Below are positions 24,516-35,136 of a stretch of 64,000 nucleotides of DNA, piece after piece. The notes below the pieces were generated by a model, which ran no database searches, was not told the DNA's origin, and worked only from the letters and a program-made list of their open reading frames with translations. A program made the translations under genes and the position numbers. Numbering within the stretch: the first letter of the stretch is position 1; every line of letters starts with the position of its first letter. Source of the stretch: Malus domestica (taxonomy: Eukaryota; Streptophyta; Magnoliopsida; Rosales; Rosaceae); contig NC_091664.1 in NCBI RefSeq assembly GCF_042453785.1, positions 4,080,501 through 4,144,500 on the forward strand. Reading direction: 5' to 3'.

Positions 24516-27500
24516 TTATTGTGTTTCGCCCTTCGATTTTTTTTCCTTGTTGCGGCGTTGCCTTTGACGGAAAAGCTGGTGGGCTACAGCTTTCTTCTGG
24601 TCATGTGTTTTTGTGTAATCTTTCCTTCTTGTCGTTCTTGGGTGGAAAACATTCCCAGTCATGCTTCTTCTAGTCATGCTTCTTGTGAGAACACCTACAC
24701 TACAGCTAGGCGGAATCTTGCGAATTTTCTTATTTTCTTCTGTCATCGGGTTCTTGTCCTCCTTAACCTTAACCTTCTTATGCTTAGCTGGAGTTTCAGT
24801 TGTTCCAGAATCCACATTTGGCACTGGACTACGATTTTCCATCTTTAAACCGATTGGTGATCCGGTATGACCAGAAGCATTGTCCCTGGATGTTTTCAGT
24901 ATATCACTGAAAATGCTCTTTACTAGTGAACAATAATCAGAGTCTCCAAAATTTAAAATTGACAGATCACGTGCCCTTGTCACTGGTAGATCATCTAAAG
25001 AGAATGGTAAAGAGTTACTCTCGTTGGTTCCTGAAGAAACGTTGAACTTTTTATAAGCTGAATTCCTCATTGAAGAAACTATGTCGGTTGAATTGTCACC
25101 CGTGACAACAGCAGCATATTCCTCCCAGTCAAAAGGAAATCCAAGAAGAAAGTGATCGTATAGCTGACAGATTAGAAGGCATAATGTTAAGTTCACTAGG
25201 AAAGTTGGAAGAAACCTTAACCACTAACTTATATCTTCAGAAGTCCCGACAAAATATTAACTATATCAATTCAATCATAGAGGAGTGCTGACATTTTCAT
25301 TCGTTTATTTTTATCAAACAGGGTTATGAAGAGTTAGAACATAGTAATCCCCTAGTCAATGACAGTACCTACTTGTGACGGGGCATCTCCTATTTTTTTT
25401 CAGTCCCTTGCATTTAGGCCTCGTTTGGTGTCTAGGATTGGATTGTAATGGATAACCCACTATGAAAAATCATTCGTAGTTTGTTGGAGGAAGAAGTTAA
25501 AATTATGTCCCGAATCCTGCTTGAAGGTAACCCACTCAAAATGAAAACTCATTCGCCTCCACCTTCAATATACCTTGAATTTTATGAATTAAGAAACTAA
25601 GTGGGTTGGTCTTAAGGCAAAGGATCTAGAAAACTCAGGGTTTAAGCTTTGGTATTCGGGCACAAATAGAACGAGAAACGGTATTGGCATCATTGTGGAC
25701 AAGACCTTGACACAAGATGTTGTAGATGTCAAGAGGGTAGGAGATAGAATCATGGCAATCAAGATTGTAATAGGACAAGAACTCATCAATGTGATTAGTG
25801 CGTACGCACCTCAAGTAGAGTTGGATACGAGTTCGAAGGAGAAATTTTGGGAAGACCTTGGAGACTTGGTGCAAGGAATTGCTCAGACGGAGAAGTTATT
25901 TATAGGAGAAGATTTAAATGGACAAGTGGGCAGGGAGACAGGCAACTATGGAGGTTTTCATGGTGGCCATGGTTTTGGGGAGAGAAATGAGGATGGGGAA
26001 GCTATCTTGGATTTTGCAATGGCATATGATCTCTTTTTAGCCAACACCTTCTTTAAGAAGAGAGAAGAACATGTGATCACCTACAAGAGTGGGTCGTCAA
26101 AAACACAAATAGATTTTCTTCTAATGAGGAAAGGGATCGTATAACTTGTAAGGATTGCAAAGTTATACCGGGGGAGAGCTTGGCTAATCAACATCGCTTG
26201 TTGGTGATGGATGTACATATCAAAAGAGTGAGAAAAAAGAACAAGACTTGGAAGTGCCCAAAGACTAGATGGTGGAATCTAAAAGGAGAAAAACAAGTCA
26301 TTTTCAAAGAGCAAATAATCACCCAGTGTGTGGGATAGAGAGGGGGAAGCTAGCCAAATGTGGGATTCCATGGCTAGCTGTATCCGAAAAGTAGCAAAAG
26401 AGGTATTAGGAGAGTCCAAGGGCTTTGCTCCACACCAAAAGGAATCTTGGTGGTGGAATAAGGAGGTACAAACAAAGGTGAAGGCTAAGAAGGAATGTTG
26501 TAAAGCCTTATATAAGGATAGGACCGATGAAAATGGTGAAAGGTATAGAAGAGCGAAGCAAGAGGCGAAGAAAGCTGTGAGAGAAGCTAAGTTAGCGGCT
26601 TATGACGATATGTATAAGCGACTAGATACCAAAGAAGGAGAGTTGAATATCTATAAACTAGCTAGAGCAAGGGAAAAGAAGACAAGGGACCTAAACCAAG
26701 TGAGGTGCATCAAGGATGAGGATGGAAAGGTTTTTGCTACAGAGAACGCGGTCAAAGACAGATGGAGAGGTTATTTTCATAATCTTTTCAATGAAGGACA
26801 TGAAAGGAGTACTCCTTTAGGGGAGTTGAGTAACTCAGAAGAGTGTAGAAACTACTCCTTTTATCGTCGAATCAGGAAGGAAGAAGTGGTTGTAGCTTTG
26901 AAGAAGATGAAGCATAGAAAAGCAGTGGGCCCAGACGATATACCGATTGAAGTGTGGAAAGCCTTGGAAGAGACAGGTATAGCATGACTCACTGACCTTT
27001 TCAATAGGATTTTGAAAACGAAGAAGATGCCAAACGAGTAGCGAAAGAGCACCTTGGTGCCTATTTACAAGAATAAGGGCGACGTACAAAATTGCATGAA
27101 CTATAGGGGTATTAAGCTAATGAGTCATACAATGAAGCTCTGGGAGAGAGTCATTGAGCATAGATTGAGGCAAGAGACACGGGTTTCGGACAACCAATTC
27201 GGGTTCATGCCAGGGCGCTCAACCATGGAGGCAATCTATCTCTTACGAAGATTGATGGAAAGATATAGAGATAGGAAAAAGGATTTACACATGGTCTTTA
27301 TAGATTTGGAAAAAACGTATGATAGGGTCCCAAGAGACATTCTTTGGAGAATTTTAGAGAAGAAAGGAGTACGAGTAGCATATATCCAAGCTATAAAGGA
27401 TATGTATAAAGGAGCAAAGACTGTTATAAGAACTCATGAAGGACAAACCGAAAGCTTCCCCATAACTGTAGGATTACATCAAGGCTCATCCAAATCCTTA

Positions 27501-30500
27501 CCTTTTTGCGTTGGTAATGGATGAGTTAACAGGACATATTCAAGATGATATTCCTTGGTGTATGCTTTTCGCAGACGATATAGTGTTGATAGATGAAACT
27601 CAGGAAGGGGTAAATGCGAAGCTTAACCTTTGGAGAGAAGTGTTGGAATCTAAAGGTCTTCGCCTAAGCCGATCAAAGACAGAATATATGGAGTGCAAGT
27701 TCAGTGCAAATGGAGGACAAAATGAGTTAGGGGTGAGGATCGGAGATCAGGAAATACCAAAGAGCGACCGTTTTTGCTACCTAGGATCTATCTTGCAAAA
27801 GAACGGAGAATTAGATGGAGATCTCAACCATAGAATACAAGCTGGATGGATGAAGTGGAAGAGTGCATCCAGCGTGTTGTGTGATCGTCGTATGCCACTG
27901 AAGCTTAAGGGAAAATTTTATAGGACGGGAATAAGGTTGGCGATGCTGTATGGCACAGAATGTTGGGCGGTGAAGCACCAACACGTACACAAAATGGGTG
28001 TAGCGGAGATGAGGATGCTTCGTTGGATGTGTGGGCACACGAGAAAGGATAAGATTAGGAATGAGGATATCCGAGGTAAAGTAGGAGTAGCCGAAATTGA
28101 AGGAAAACTGAGAGAAAATCGGTTACGGTGGTTTGGACATGTGCAAAGAAGGCCTACTGACGCTCCGGTTAGAAGATGCGACTACGGGATAGAGGTTCAG
28201 GGCCGAAGGGGTAGAGGAAGACCTAGGAAAACTTTGGAAGAGACTCTAAGAAAAGACTTAGAGTACTTGGATCTAACGGAGGACATGACACAGGATCGAG
28301 CACAATGACGTTCTAAGATTCATATAGTCGACCCGACTCAGTGACTTGGATTTTTCAAGACTCCAATCGAGAAGTTTTCCCCACTCGGGAAATTAAGGGA
28401 ACACTACCTCAACCTACATGCTCCACTCACAAAGCTTCAACATACAAGCTTCAACAAAAGAAAAATTCAAAGAACTTAGTGAAGAAGGTTTTGGTGTATT
28501 TAACACAATACGTTGAAATGAAACAAAGCTTATTTATTGATATCTCTAAGAAGTTACAAATATGTACATATACACGAGTCAAAATAAACAAACAAGAGGA
28601 GCCTTCACAAATGTTGCTTAGGAGAAGTCTCAGCAGTCGGCAGAGCCCCAGAAAGAGAAGGCACCGGAAGGGGATCATTCGGAGCCTCAGTACTGGACAG
28701 CACCCTAGAAGGAGGAGGCATCGGAGGTTGATCATTTGGAGCTTCATTACGCGGTACAGCCCCAGAAGACGAAGACAATAAATGCCTTTGGAACAAACCC
28801 ACAAACCTCTGATGATCATGTAAAATCTGACCATCAGATTCCTTCATCTGGTCAAGCTTCCTCTTCATGTTTGTAGCATAGTCATGAGCGAGCCGGTGCA
28901 ACTGTTTATTCTCATGCTTGAGCCCTCTAATCTCCTGTTTGAGACTCATCATTTCAGCCGCCAATGATTCAACTTGGCGGGTTCGAGCAAATAGGCGTTG
29001 TGCCATATTAAACACAGAACCTGCACACTGAACACTGAGAGCCAGAGAATCCTTAACAGCCAACTCATCAGACCGTTTGGAAAGTAGTCTGTTATCTTTG
29101 GGAGTGAGAAGGTTCCTGGCCACCACCGCAGCGGTCATATCATTCTTCATCACGGAATCCCCAACGGTAAGAGGACCAGTAGGGGATAAGAAGGATGGGC
29201 GCCATATGTTGTTTGGAGAAGGCGTGGCTGCCTCTTTAACAAGGTTCAAGTCAAAACGACGGTCGGAGGGGCCAGACATTTTCAAAGGTGTTGAAGAGAA
29301 AAGAGGTCGGACAAATCAAGATCTTAAAAATGCAAGAAGGGAGCTTCTACTGGTGGAGATTCAAGTGTGCTTTGGAACTTAATACCAGCCTCTATAAAAA
29401 TCCGCACTCGATGGAGCTTCAGAAATCGAAGAGGCGCCTGCTCAGAAATCGAAAGGCGTTTGCTTTCTCAAAAGCTGAGCTGCTCAGAGACCACGAGGGC
29501 CGATCTCAGGAATCGAAGAGGCGTTTGCTTTCTCAAAAGCTGGGCTGCTCAAAGACCACGAAGGTCGATCGTAGAAATCGAAGAGGCGCTTGCTTTCTCA
29601 AAAGCTGGGCTGCTCAGAGACTACGAGGGCCGATCTCAGAAATCGAAGAGGCACCTGCTTTTTCAGCCTTGTCAGCACCTGTCACATGCACACTCAACTT
29701 TGCGGAAATTACGGGCATTCTGTCGAAGATTTCTAGTGAAGTAGAAAGCACGTGAATGTTATTGTTCAATCATTCACTTTCCACACGCAACATCAGCTCA
29801 CGGGTACTACAGATAACTTTGCCAAAAATCTCTGACAAAGTTTAGACACGTGAAGCTTGCAGCTCCCATTACATCGCTATGACCAAGAAGGGTAAAAGAA
29901 TAGCAAAGAAACGCACTAACAAAGTTTAGACACATAAATTTTGAAGGTCTAGCTACCATATTATTATCCACAAGGGTAAAGGAACAGGACAATTGCTGGA
30001 TAATTGGAAAGTCCATGTGGGTCAACCTCTGTGCTCCGTGGCAAGGTAGACTAGCAAACAGGCCTAACCTTTACTCACATTCGAGAAAACACTCCCAACA
30101 AGATTGCTTGCTTCAAGATCGAAGAGGCACCGTCCTCCGAATCTCGAGAGCCAGACTCCCAACATGATTACTTTCTCAAAAAGCGACGAGACACCGCTCT
30201 CCGAATCTCGAGAGCCAGACTCCTAGCAGGATTGCTTTCTCAAAAATCGAAGAGGCACCGTTCTCCGAATCTCGAGAGACAGATCCCCGACAGGATTGCT
30301 TGTTCGAAAACCGAAGAGGCACCGCTTTCTCAACTTCGAGAGCCCTTTAGATAAAGCTTGTCTCTAATCCTCACACCGCTTTCTCAACTTCGAGAGCCAG
30401 ATCTCCTTGGATAAAGCTTGTCTGTAATCTTCACACGTAACATCAGCTTTCCAGATACCACATACCACATACCACTTTTTCAAAATGCTCTGACAGAGTT

Positions 30501-33500
30501 AAAACACATGAAGCTGGCAGCTCCCACTACCGTGCTATGACCAAGCAGGGTAAAAGAATAGTATTACTCCTTGTTAGGGAGACTCCTATATATGTCGACC
30601 TCCATCCTCAACGGACAGGCGGACCTGCAAAAATGCTCAACCCTTCCTCATATTTGAGAGAGCACTCTCAACGAAGCCTCTCGAAATACTCAGCTTTCTT
30701 TCCCCCCGAGAATACCTCTGCAAACAAGCTACACTAGAGCAAGAATATCTCATATCATCAGGGTTAAAAGCAAGAGTATCCCATATCATGCTTTTTCCCT
30801 GTCTTTTCCTTTGGCCTTGTTCTTACCTGCAAGACAAGGAGAAAGAGAGCAATCAGTCAGCACTTGGAATCAAGCTTCCAGTCCGGAACTGACTGCCTGG
30901 AACCCCATTGCTCTCGAGTACTCATCTTCAACATCTTATGCTTCCCGAGAAGATACCATATTTGCCTGAGGAACAAATAAGGCAAGTGAGAAGGATACAA
31001 GGAAGCATGTGGAGACAAGCGCAACAGAACACATGCCGATACATCCACTACTTTGTCAACAACAAAAGTATCCCATATCAGCAGGGTCGAACGTACTCTA
31101 GATTTGATGGACTTGTTTTGACCCTCAAATTCTTCAGTCGGCCTTATACTCTGGCGGAAACAAGAAAACCCTCCAGCCCAATTCAAGAATAAGCCTGTGG
31201 AAAGTTACTTCTTCAAAAGCAAAAGTATCTCATATCACCTTTTCTCCTTTTTCTTCTCTTTATCCTTCATGCTACTTGCAAGATAAGGAGAAGGATAACA
31301 ATCAGCCGAAACTCGAAATCAAACTTCTGATCTGGGACTGATTGCTTGGAGCTCTGATTGCTTACCTTGTCTGTCACCTCTTTCAGCAGATCCCCTAGCT
31401 CGGCGACTTGGGGGACTCCTACTACATGGTTTGTATCGCGCTTGACCAAGCCTGAAAGTACAAGTAAGCGTAAAGTGAAATTGATACATTACCTTGTGCA
31501 TCTCCACCAGTTAAAGATACCATCCCTGAAGGGAGGAAGAGTACTTTCAAAGAAGATGCCACATCTACCTATGAGACAGATAAGGCAAGTGAAGACGATA
31601 CCACACTTCGGTACTTAAAAGTTTCGTGATTACGAGATCATTTTTCTACAATATTTCCTAATGTCATTTGTACTAAATCATTCACTTGTACTCACTAAAG
31701 GAGAGCTTGAACCTATATACTGTGTAAACCCTTCACAATTAATGAGAACTCCTTTACTCCGTAGACGTAGCCAATCTGGGTGAACCACGTACATCTTGTG
31801 TTTGCTTCCTGTCTCTATCCATTTACATACTTATCCACACTAATAACCGGAGCAATCTAGCGAAGATCACAAACTTAATATTTAAGATGATATTCTTTGG
31901 TGTATGCTTTTCGCAAACGATATAGTGTTGATAGATGAAACGCAGGAAGGGGTAAACGCGAAGCTTAACCTTTGGAGAGAAGTGTTGGAATCTAAAGGTC
32001 CTCGCCTAAGCCGATCAAAGACAGAATATATGGAGTGCAAGTTCAGTGCAAACGGAGGCCTGGATGGATGAAGTGCATCCGGCGTGTTGTGTGACCGTCG
32101 TAGGCCACTGAAGCTCAAGGGAAAATTTTATAGGACGGCAATAAGGCCGGCAATGCTGTATGGCATAGAATGTTGGGCGGTGAAGCATCAACACGTAGGT
32201 GTAGTGGAGATGAGGATGCTTCGTTGGATGTGTGGGCACACGAGAAAGGATAAGATTAGGAATGAGGATATCCGAGGTAAAGTAGGAGTAGCCGAAATTA
32301 AAGGAAATATGAGAGAAAATCGGTTACGGTGGTTTGGACATGTGCAAAGAAGGCCTACTGACGCTCCGGTTTGAAGATGTGACCACGGAACAGAGGTTCA
32401 GGGCCGAAGGGGTAGAGGAAGACCTAGGAAAACTTTGGAAGATACCTTAAGAAAAGACTTAGAGTACTTGGATCTAACGAAGGACATGACACAAAACCGA
32501 GCGCAATGGCGTTCTAGGATTCATATAGCCGACCCCACTTAGTGGGAAAAGGCTTTGTTGTTGTTGTTGTACCAATCCATTCCAATCCTAGGCACCAAAC
32601 GAGCACTTAGGGTTTAGGTTCATTTTTCTTAAGTCGAGAGGTAAGGTATACAAAAGGAAACTACATACCTCGGATGGAAAGCCATTTTGATGCGTGCGAG
32701 ACCTATTTAAACAACCACTAACTGTGATCATGATCCCATCTACTGTCTCAAGAACAGTGGCCGAATGTCTCTTGGAAATTGCTGCTGAACAAAAAACTCT
32801 TACTCCTAGTCTCCTGTCGTACGAAAATACAAAAATGATATTCAGATGAAGAATAATTCTTAAGACATTCATCAGGACAGAAATGAGTTGAGTAACTAAG
32901 ATGCAACATATTCCTGCACAAATCCAATGCCACAGATCGAACAAGAAAAGTTCAACAGCTGATCAGCGAAGTAATTTTCCATTCTGTATGTTATCCAAAA
33001 CAACTGTCGCATATAGCAACACCGTCGCTCTATAGTTGGAGCTGGATAGTTTTCAAAATTGAAATACTAGTTTCACTCTCAAATTAGTAGTTTCCCAAGG
33101 CCTTTTCGCCACACGAAAGTGTAAGGGGAATCAAAAACTGGTTACACACACATCACAAAACTTATTTCAGAAAATTCTTGTCTTCTCAAACAATCATTAG
33201 ACCAGGAAGACATAGCACAAAAGTAGGTTGGCTAATTGAACAGAGCAAAAAAAGTAAAATTTCGAAACATTCAAGCTGTCATAAACTGAATTGCTTTTAC
33301 TTAAACCCCTAATTCTTCAAATTCACACTGAAAAAAACCGGAAACAACTCCGATTCCTTTCTGGGTTCCGTTTAGTTGCCTTAGAATTTTGAAATTCCTC
33401 AAGAACAAGCAAACATCTCAAAGCAAAATCAAACAGAAATAATAGAGTGAATAGTTACGAAAGAAAGGGTATTACTCTCTACAAGCAAATCCTCCAACGG

Positions 33501-33782
33501 CCAAGCCCTTTCCTTTACCCTTTACCAGCCACCAATCTTGCAACAAGACCTGTCAAAAATATCCAAAAAAATAAGAAAAATAATCGAAATCAAAATGTTG
33601 AAAAGAAGAAGAAGAATGCGTTGGGAATTCACCGATTTGACTGAGGCGGGTGTGATGGCGGTGCTCGAGAATGGGGTTTTGGGATTTCGGGCAATTGAAT
33701 GGGGATCCCGATCATTTGCAGGCGTTTTCGGGTCCGGAGTTGCAGAGGCCGCCGCCGCCGCCTTTCTTCTTGTCGTAACCAT
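24516..33782 (-). CDS. SANTA-domain kinetochore protein, KNL2-like (beta-KNL2/EMB1674 type)
   Basis: KNL2 proteins help load the centromeric histone CENH3. Four coding exons: 33782-33633 (residues 1-50, basic/Pro/Thr-rich), 33549-33476, 32813-32669 and 25163-24516 (TAA), 338 residues, phases consistent. The SANTA domain runs from [11 protein letters not shown] (about 51) through [27 protein letters not shown] and NGFPSE (about 123) to [17 protein letters not shown] (about 140), so it spans three exons. The C-terminal 200 residues are polar and basic with [10 protein letters not shown] and a Lys/Arg-rich end. I see no CENPC-k motif, which fits the beta-KNL2 class and not alpha-KNL2. Intron 3 (25164-32668, 7.5 kb) is filled with nested transposons and lies inside the SANTA domain. 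The coding sequence is intact, so the gene is probably functional if this intron splices. Confidence 0.85.
25595..28343 (+). mobile_element. RTE-clade LINE, 5'-truncated and inactivated
   Basis: Degenerate ORF with, in order, the C-terminal part of an apurinic-type endonuclease (about 25600-26150; [30 protein letters not shown]), a linker (26330-26900), a reverse transcriptase (about 26910-27640; [54 protein letters not shown] with the FADD catalytic motif) and the RTE C-terminal region ([29 protein letters not shown]). The endonuclease N-terminus is missing. In-frame stops occur at about 26985 and 27040, and frames are shifted near 26145 and 27510, so it cannot move on its own. The 3' end breaks off before the usual TTG tail, at about 28343, where a different element begins. 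Confidence 0.88.
28605..29279 (-). CDS. Retroelement-associated coiled-coil ORF of unknown function
   Basis: 224 residues from the ATG at 29279-29277 to TAA at 28605. It begins [17 protein letters not shown], has a Ser/Pro-rich region [16 protein letters not shown], then [21 protein letters not shown] clear heptad-rich coiled coil follows (about residues 105-160; [33 protein letters not shown]), and a repetitive Pro/Ser tail repeats an 'APNDxxPxPxxSxxLxxxE' unit. It is antisense to the LTR-like sequence at 31.7-31.9 kb. The frame is open and has protein-like composition. I recall very similar predicted proteins as high-copy repeats in Rosaceae genomes, which I cannot check here. Not a standard gag or pol. 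Confidence 0.55.
   Translation of the reverse strand: MSGPSDRRFDLNLVKEAATPSPNNIWRPSFLSPTGPLTVGDSVMKNDMTAAVVARNLLTPKDNRLLSKRSDELAVKDSLALSVQCAGSVFNMAQRLFARTRQVESLAAEMMSLKQEIRGLKHENKQLHRLAHDYATNMKRKLDQMKESDGQILHDHQRFVGLFQRHLLSSSSGAVPRNEAPNDQPPMPPPSRVLSSTEAPNDPLPVPSLSGALPTAETSPKQHL
29415..29665. repeat. 65-bp tandem array
   Basis: Units carrying tgctttctcaaaagctg at about 29461, 29526 and 29591 (65-bp spacing), each with aatcgaagaggc and a 'cagagaccacgagggccgat' core, plus partial units at each side. The overlapping plus-strand frames are repeat artefacts. Confidence 0.8.
30110..30345. repeat. 64-bp tandem array
   Basis: Units carrying caccg followed by (t/c)tctccgaatctcgagagc at about 30128, 30192, 30256 and 30320 (64-bp spacing). 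They share the gaagaggcaccg and gctttctcaaaa words with the array at 29.4-29.7 kb, so the two arrays probably come from one ancestral unit. Confidence 0.8.
31885..32572 (+). mobile_element. Second RTE LINE copy, 3' portion with TTG tail
   Basis: Starts at the FADD region (gatgatattctttggtgtatgc; catalytic FADD reads FAND here) and matches 27541-28340 with an internal deletion near 32060. It runs through [12 protein letters not shown] and [10 protein letters not shown] to cccacttagtgggaaaaggc and a (TTG)n tail at about 32554-32572, the typical RTE 3' end. Because it overlaps homologous sequence in the first copy, two RTE insertions or a duplication are needed. Confidence 0.85.
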
Positions 33783-33924
33783 TGCTGTGTCGGAGTGGCG
33801 GCAACTATTCAGTTTCGTCAGTAACAGTCCACTTAGTTTCAACTGAACGAAAAATTTAGACAAATATTAATTTCAATCCAAATATTCGGAAAATATGTTT
33901 TTAATTTCAATCCAAATATTCGGA

Positions 33925-34685
33925 AATAGAGTATTTATCAAATATAGTCAAATATTAATCTCTGATTTCAAAAATATCAGTTTTTATAAAAAAATTAAAT
34001 ATATTTAAAATATCATTTAAATAGACACAAATACCTTCAATTTATACAAATAACTAGTTGTTGATTAAAAGGTTCTTGTGCGATAATCAAGTGGTGGTTT
34101 CACTAATTTTTCTAATATGCACCCGAAGAACTTCTATTCCGTAAACCTTAAAATATGCTTTTTGCACTTTCTAAGAATACAATAAATCTCTCGATTCACT
34201 AGCACATTCAATGATAACCTTCAAAACAGAATCTGGATGCAGACAACACCCTTAATAATGCAAAGGTGGAAAATTAAATACGAAGCACATATAATCCAAA
34301 GGAAAATTGAGATAAATAATGTTACAAAAATTGACAGTTCATTCTTCCATAAATATTCAATCGAAGGGAGAAACTACAACAACAAAGAGAAAACATAGAC
34401 GAGGAACAGTGCAAAAAATTAACCATCTACAATCATCTTCGTTTAGGGGTGCACAATTTTTCACCAACAATCGATGTCTTCACTAGGTCTCCTCCAATTT
34501 TAAGGTTTAGCTGTGAGCACTCTTCATCTAATAGGGTTTTTGTTTTTTAATTTATTAGGTTTAAAGTTTAAGGTATTTGTGTCTATTTAAGTGATATTTT
34601 AGATATATTTGAAAGTTTTTATAAAAACTTGTATTTTTAGAATTAGGGGCTAATATTTGACTATATTTGATAAATACTCTCGGAA
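33925..34685. mobile_element. Element with about 115-bp terminal inverted repeats (foldback/MITE)
   Basis: Left arm about 33930-34046 (gagtatttatcaaatatag ... agacacaaatacctt). The right arm about 34566-34685 reads on the opposite strand as gagagtatttatcaaatata ... aggtatttgtgtct. The arms are about 80% alike by eye. The roughly 520-bp interior is non-coding. A 22-bp direct repeat (aatttcaatccaaatattcgga) precedes it at about 33871 and 33904. No target duplication was resolved. Confidence 0.65.
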
Positions 34686-34689
34686 ATGA

Positions 34690-35136
34690 GTGAATCAATT
34701 TCAATTTTTTCGAATCGAAATTTCGGAATCTCGTAAACTCATGCTGATTTGAAATTTTCAGAATTGGGTTAAATTTGGAATTTTAAATTATGGAGTGCAT
34801 GATCTCCAATTGTGTGAGTGGAATGAGGACCCTCCGGATCTTCTTTGTGGGGTGCCCAGAACACAAGGCAAAACATCACATGTAGTATTCCACCCGTGTT
34901 TTGGGCTCACGAAAAAATATCTGGTGGAGATGGAGACTGGTTCAAAAGCAAAACTCACAATCTTTTCTCAGTAAGATTGTTTATGGTACTACATTACTAA
35001 TACAAAACATTACAGTGATAAAACTACTGAATAAATTAGGCTATTTGTATTGTAATGTGCAACGACTTTGAACCTTCAGGTAGTCTTGCTATAACTTCCA
35101 AGAGTACAAGATTTATTTAAAAGATTACAGCAAGCT
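34690..35136. other. Intergenic, Gemin2 3' flank
   Basis: No feature recognised beyond the probable 3' UTR of the minus-strand Gemin2 gene (about 34980-35136). Confidence 0.35.

Larger units (their letters stand above)
28344..31884. mobile_element. LTR-type, coding-poor retroelement (LARD-like) inserted in or between RTE copies
   Basis: No gag, protease, integrase or reverse transcriptase is seen. The right part (31680-31870) resembles a plant LTR end: cgtagccaatctgggtgaaccacgta, then a pyrimidine-rich stretch and 'agcaatctagcgaagatcac'. I could not find a matching second LTR, so the ends are approximate and the class is inferred. It contains one ORF on the minus strand and two families of 64-65 bp tandem repeats. 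Confidence 0.45.
25417..32606. mobile_element. Tourist/PIF-Harbinger-like MITE split by nested retroelements
   Basis: The left end starts ggcctcgtttggtgtctagg at 25417. The right end, read on the minus strand from 32606, starts gtgctcgtttggtgcctagg and shares the next bases gattgg. A TTA triplet lies just outside each end (25414-25416 and 32607-32609), matching the 3-bp target duplication of PIF/Harbinger elements. Only about 180 bp on the left and 35 bp on the right are MITE sequence; the rest arrived later. The element lies in intron 3 of the KNL2-like gene. Confidence 0.65.

Noticed and set aside
28341-28781. 146-codon plus-strand frame
   Set aside because: Shadow of the antisense coiled-coil ORF plus element end sequence; Arg-rich repeats mirror the Pro/Ser repeats on the other strand.
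29288-29755. Two overlapping plus-strand frames of 125-155 codons
   Set aside because: They run through the 65-bp tandem array; the repeat is free of stops in several frames, which explains the length.
29415-30345. CRISPR-like spaced repeats
   Set aside because: Units are contiguous with no unique spacers, and this is plant nuclear DNA.
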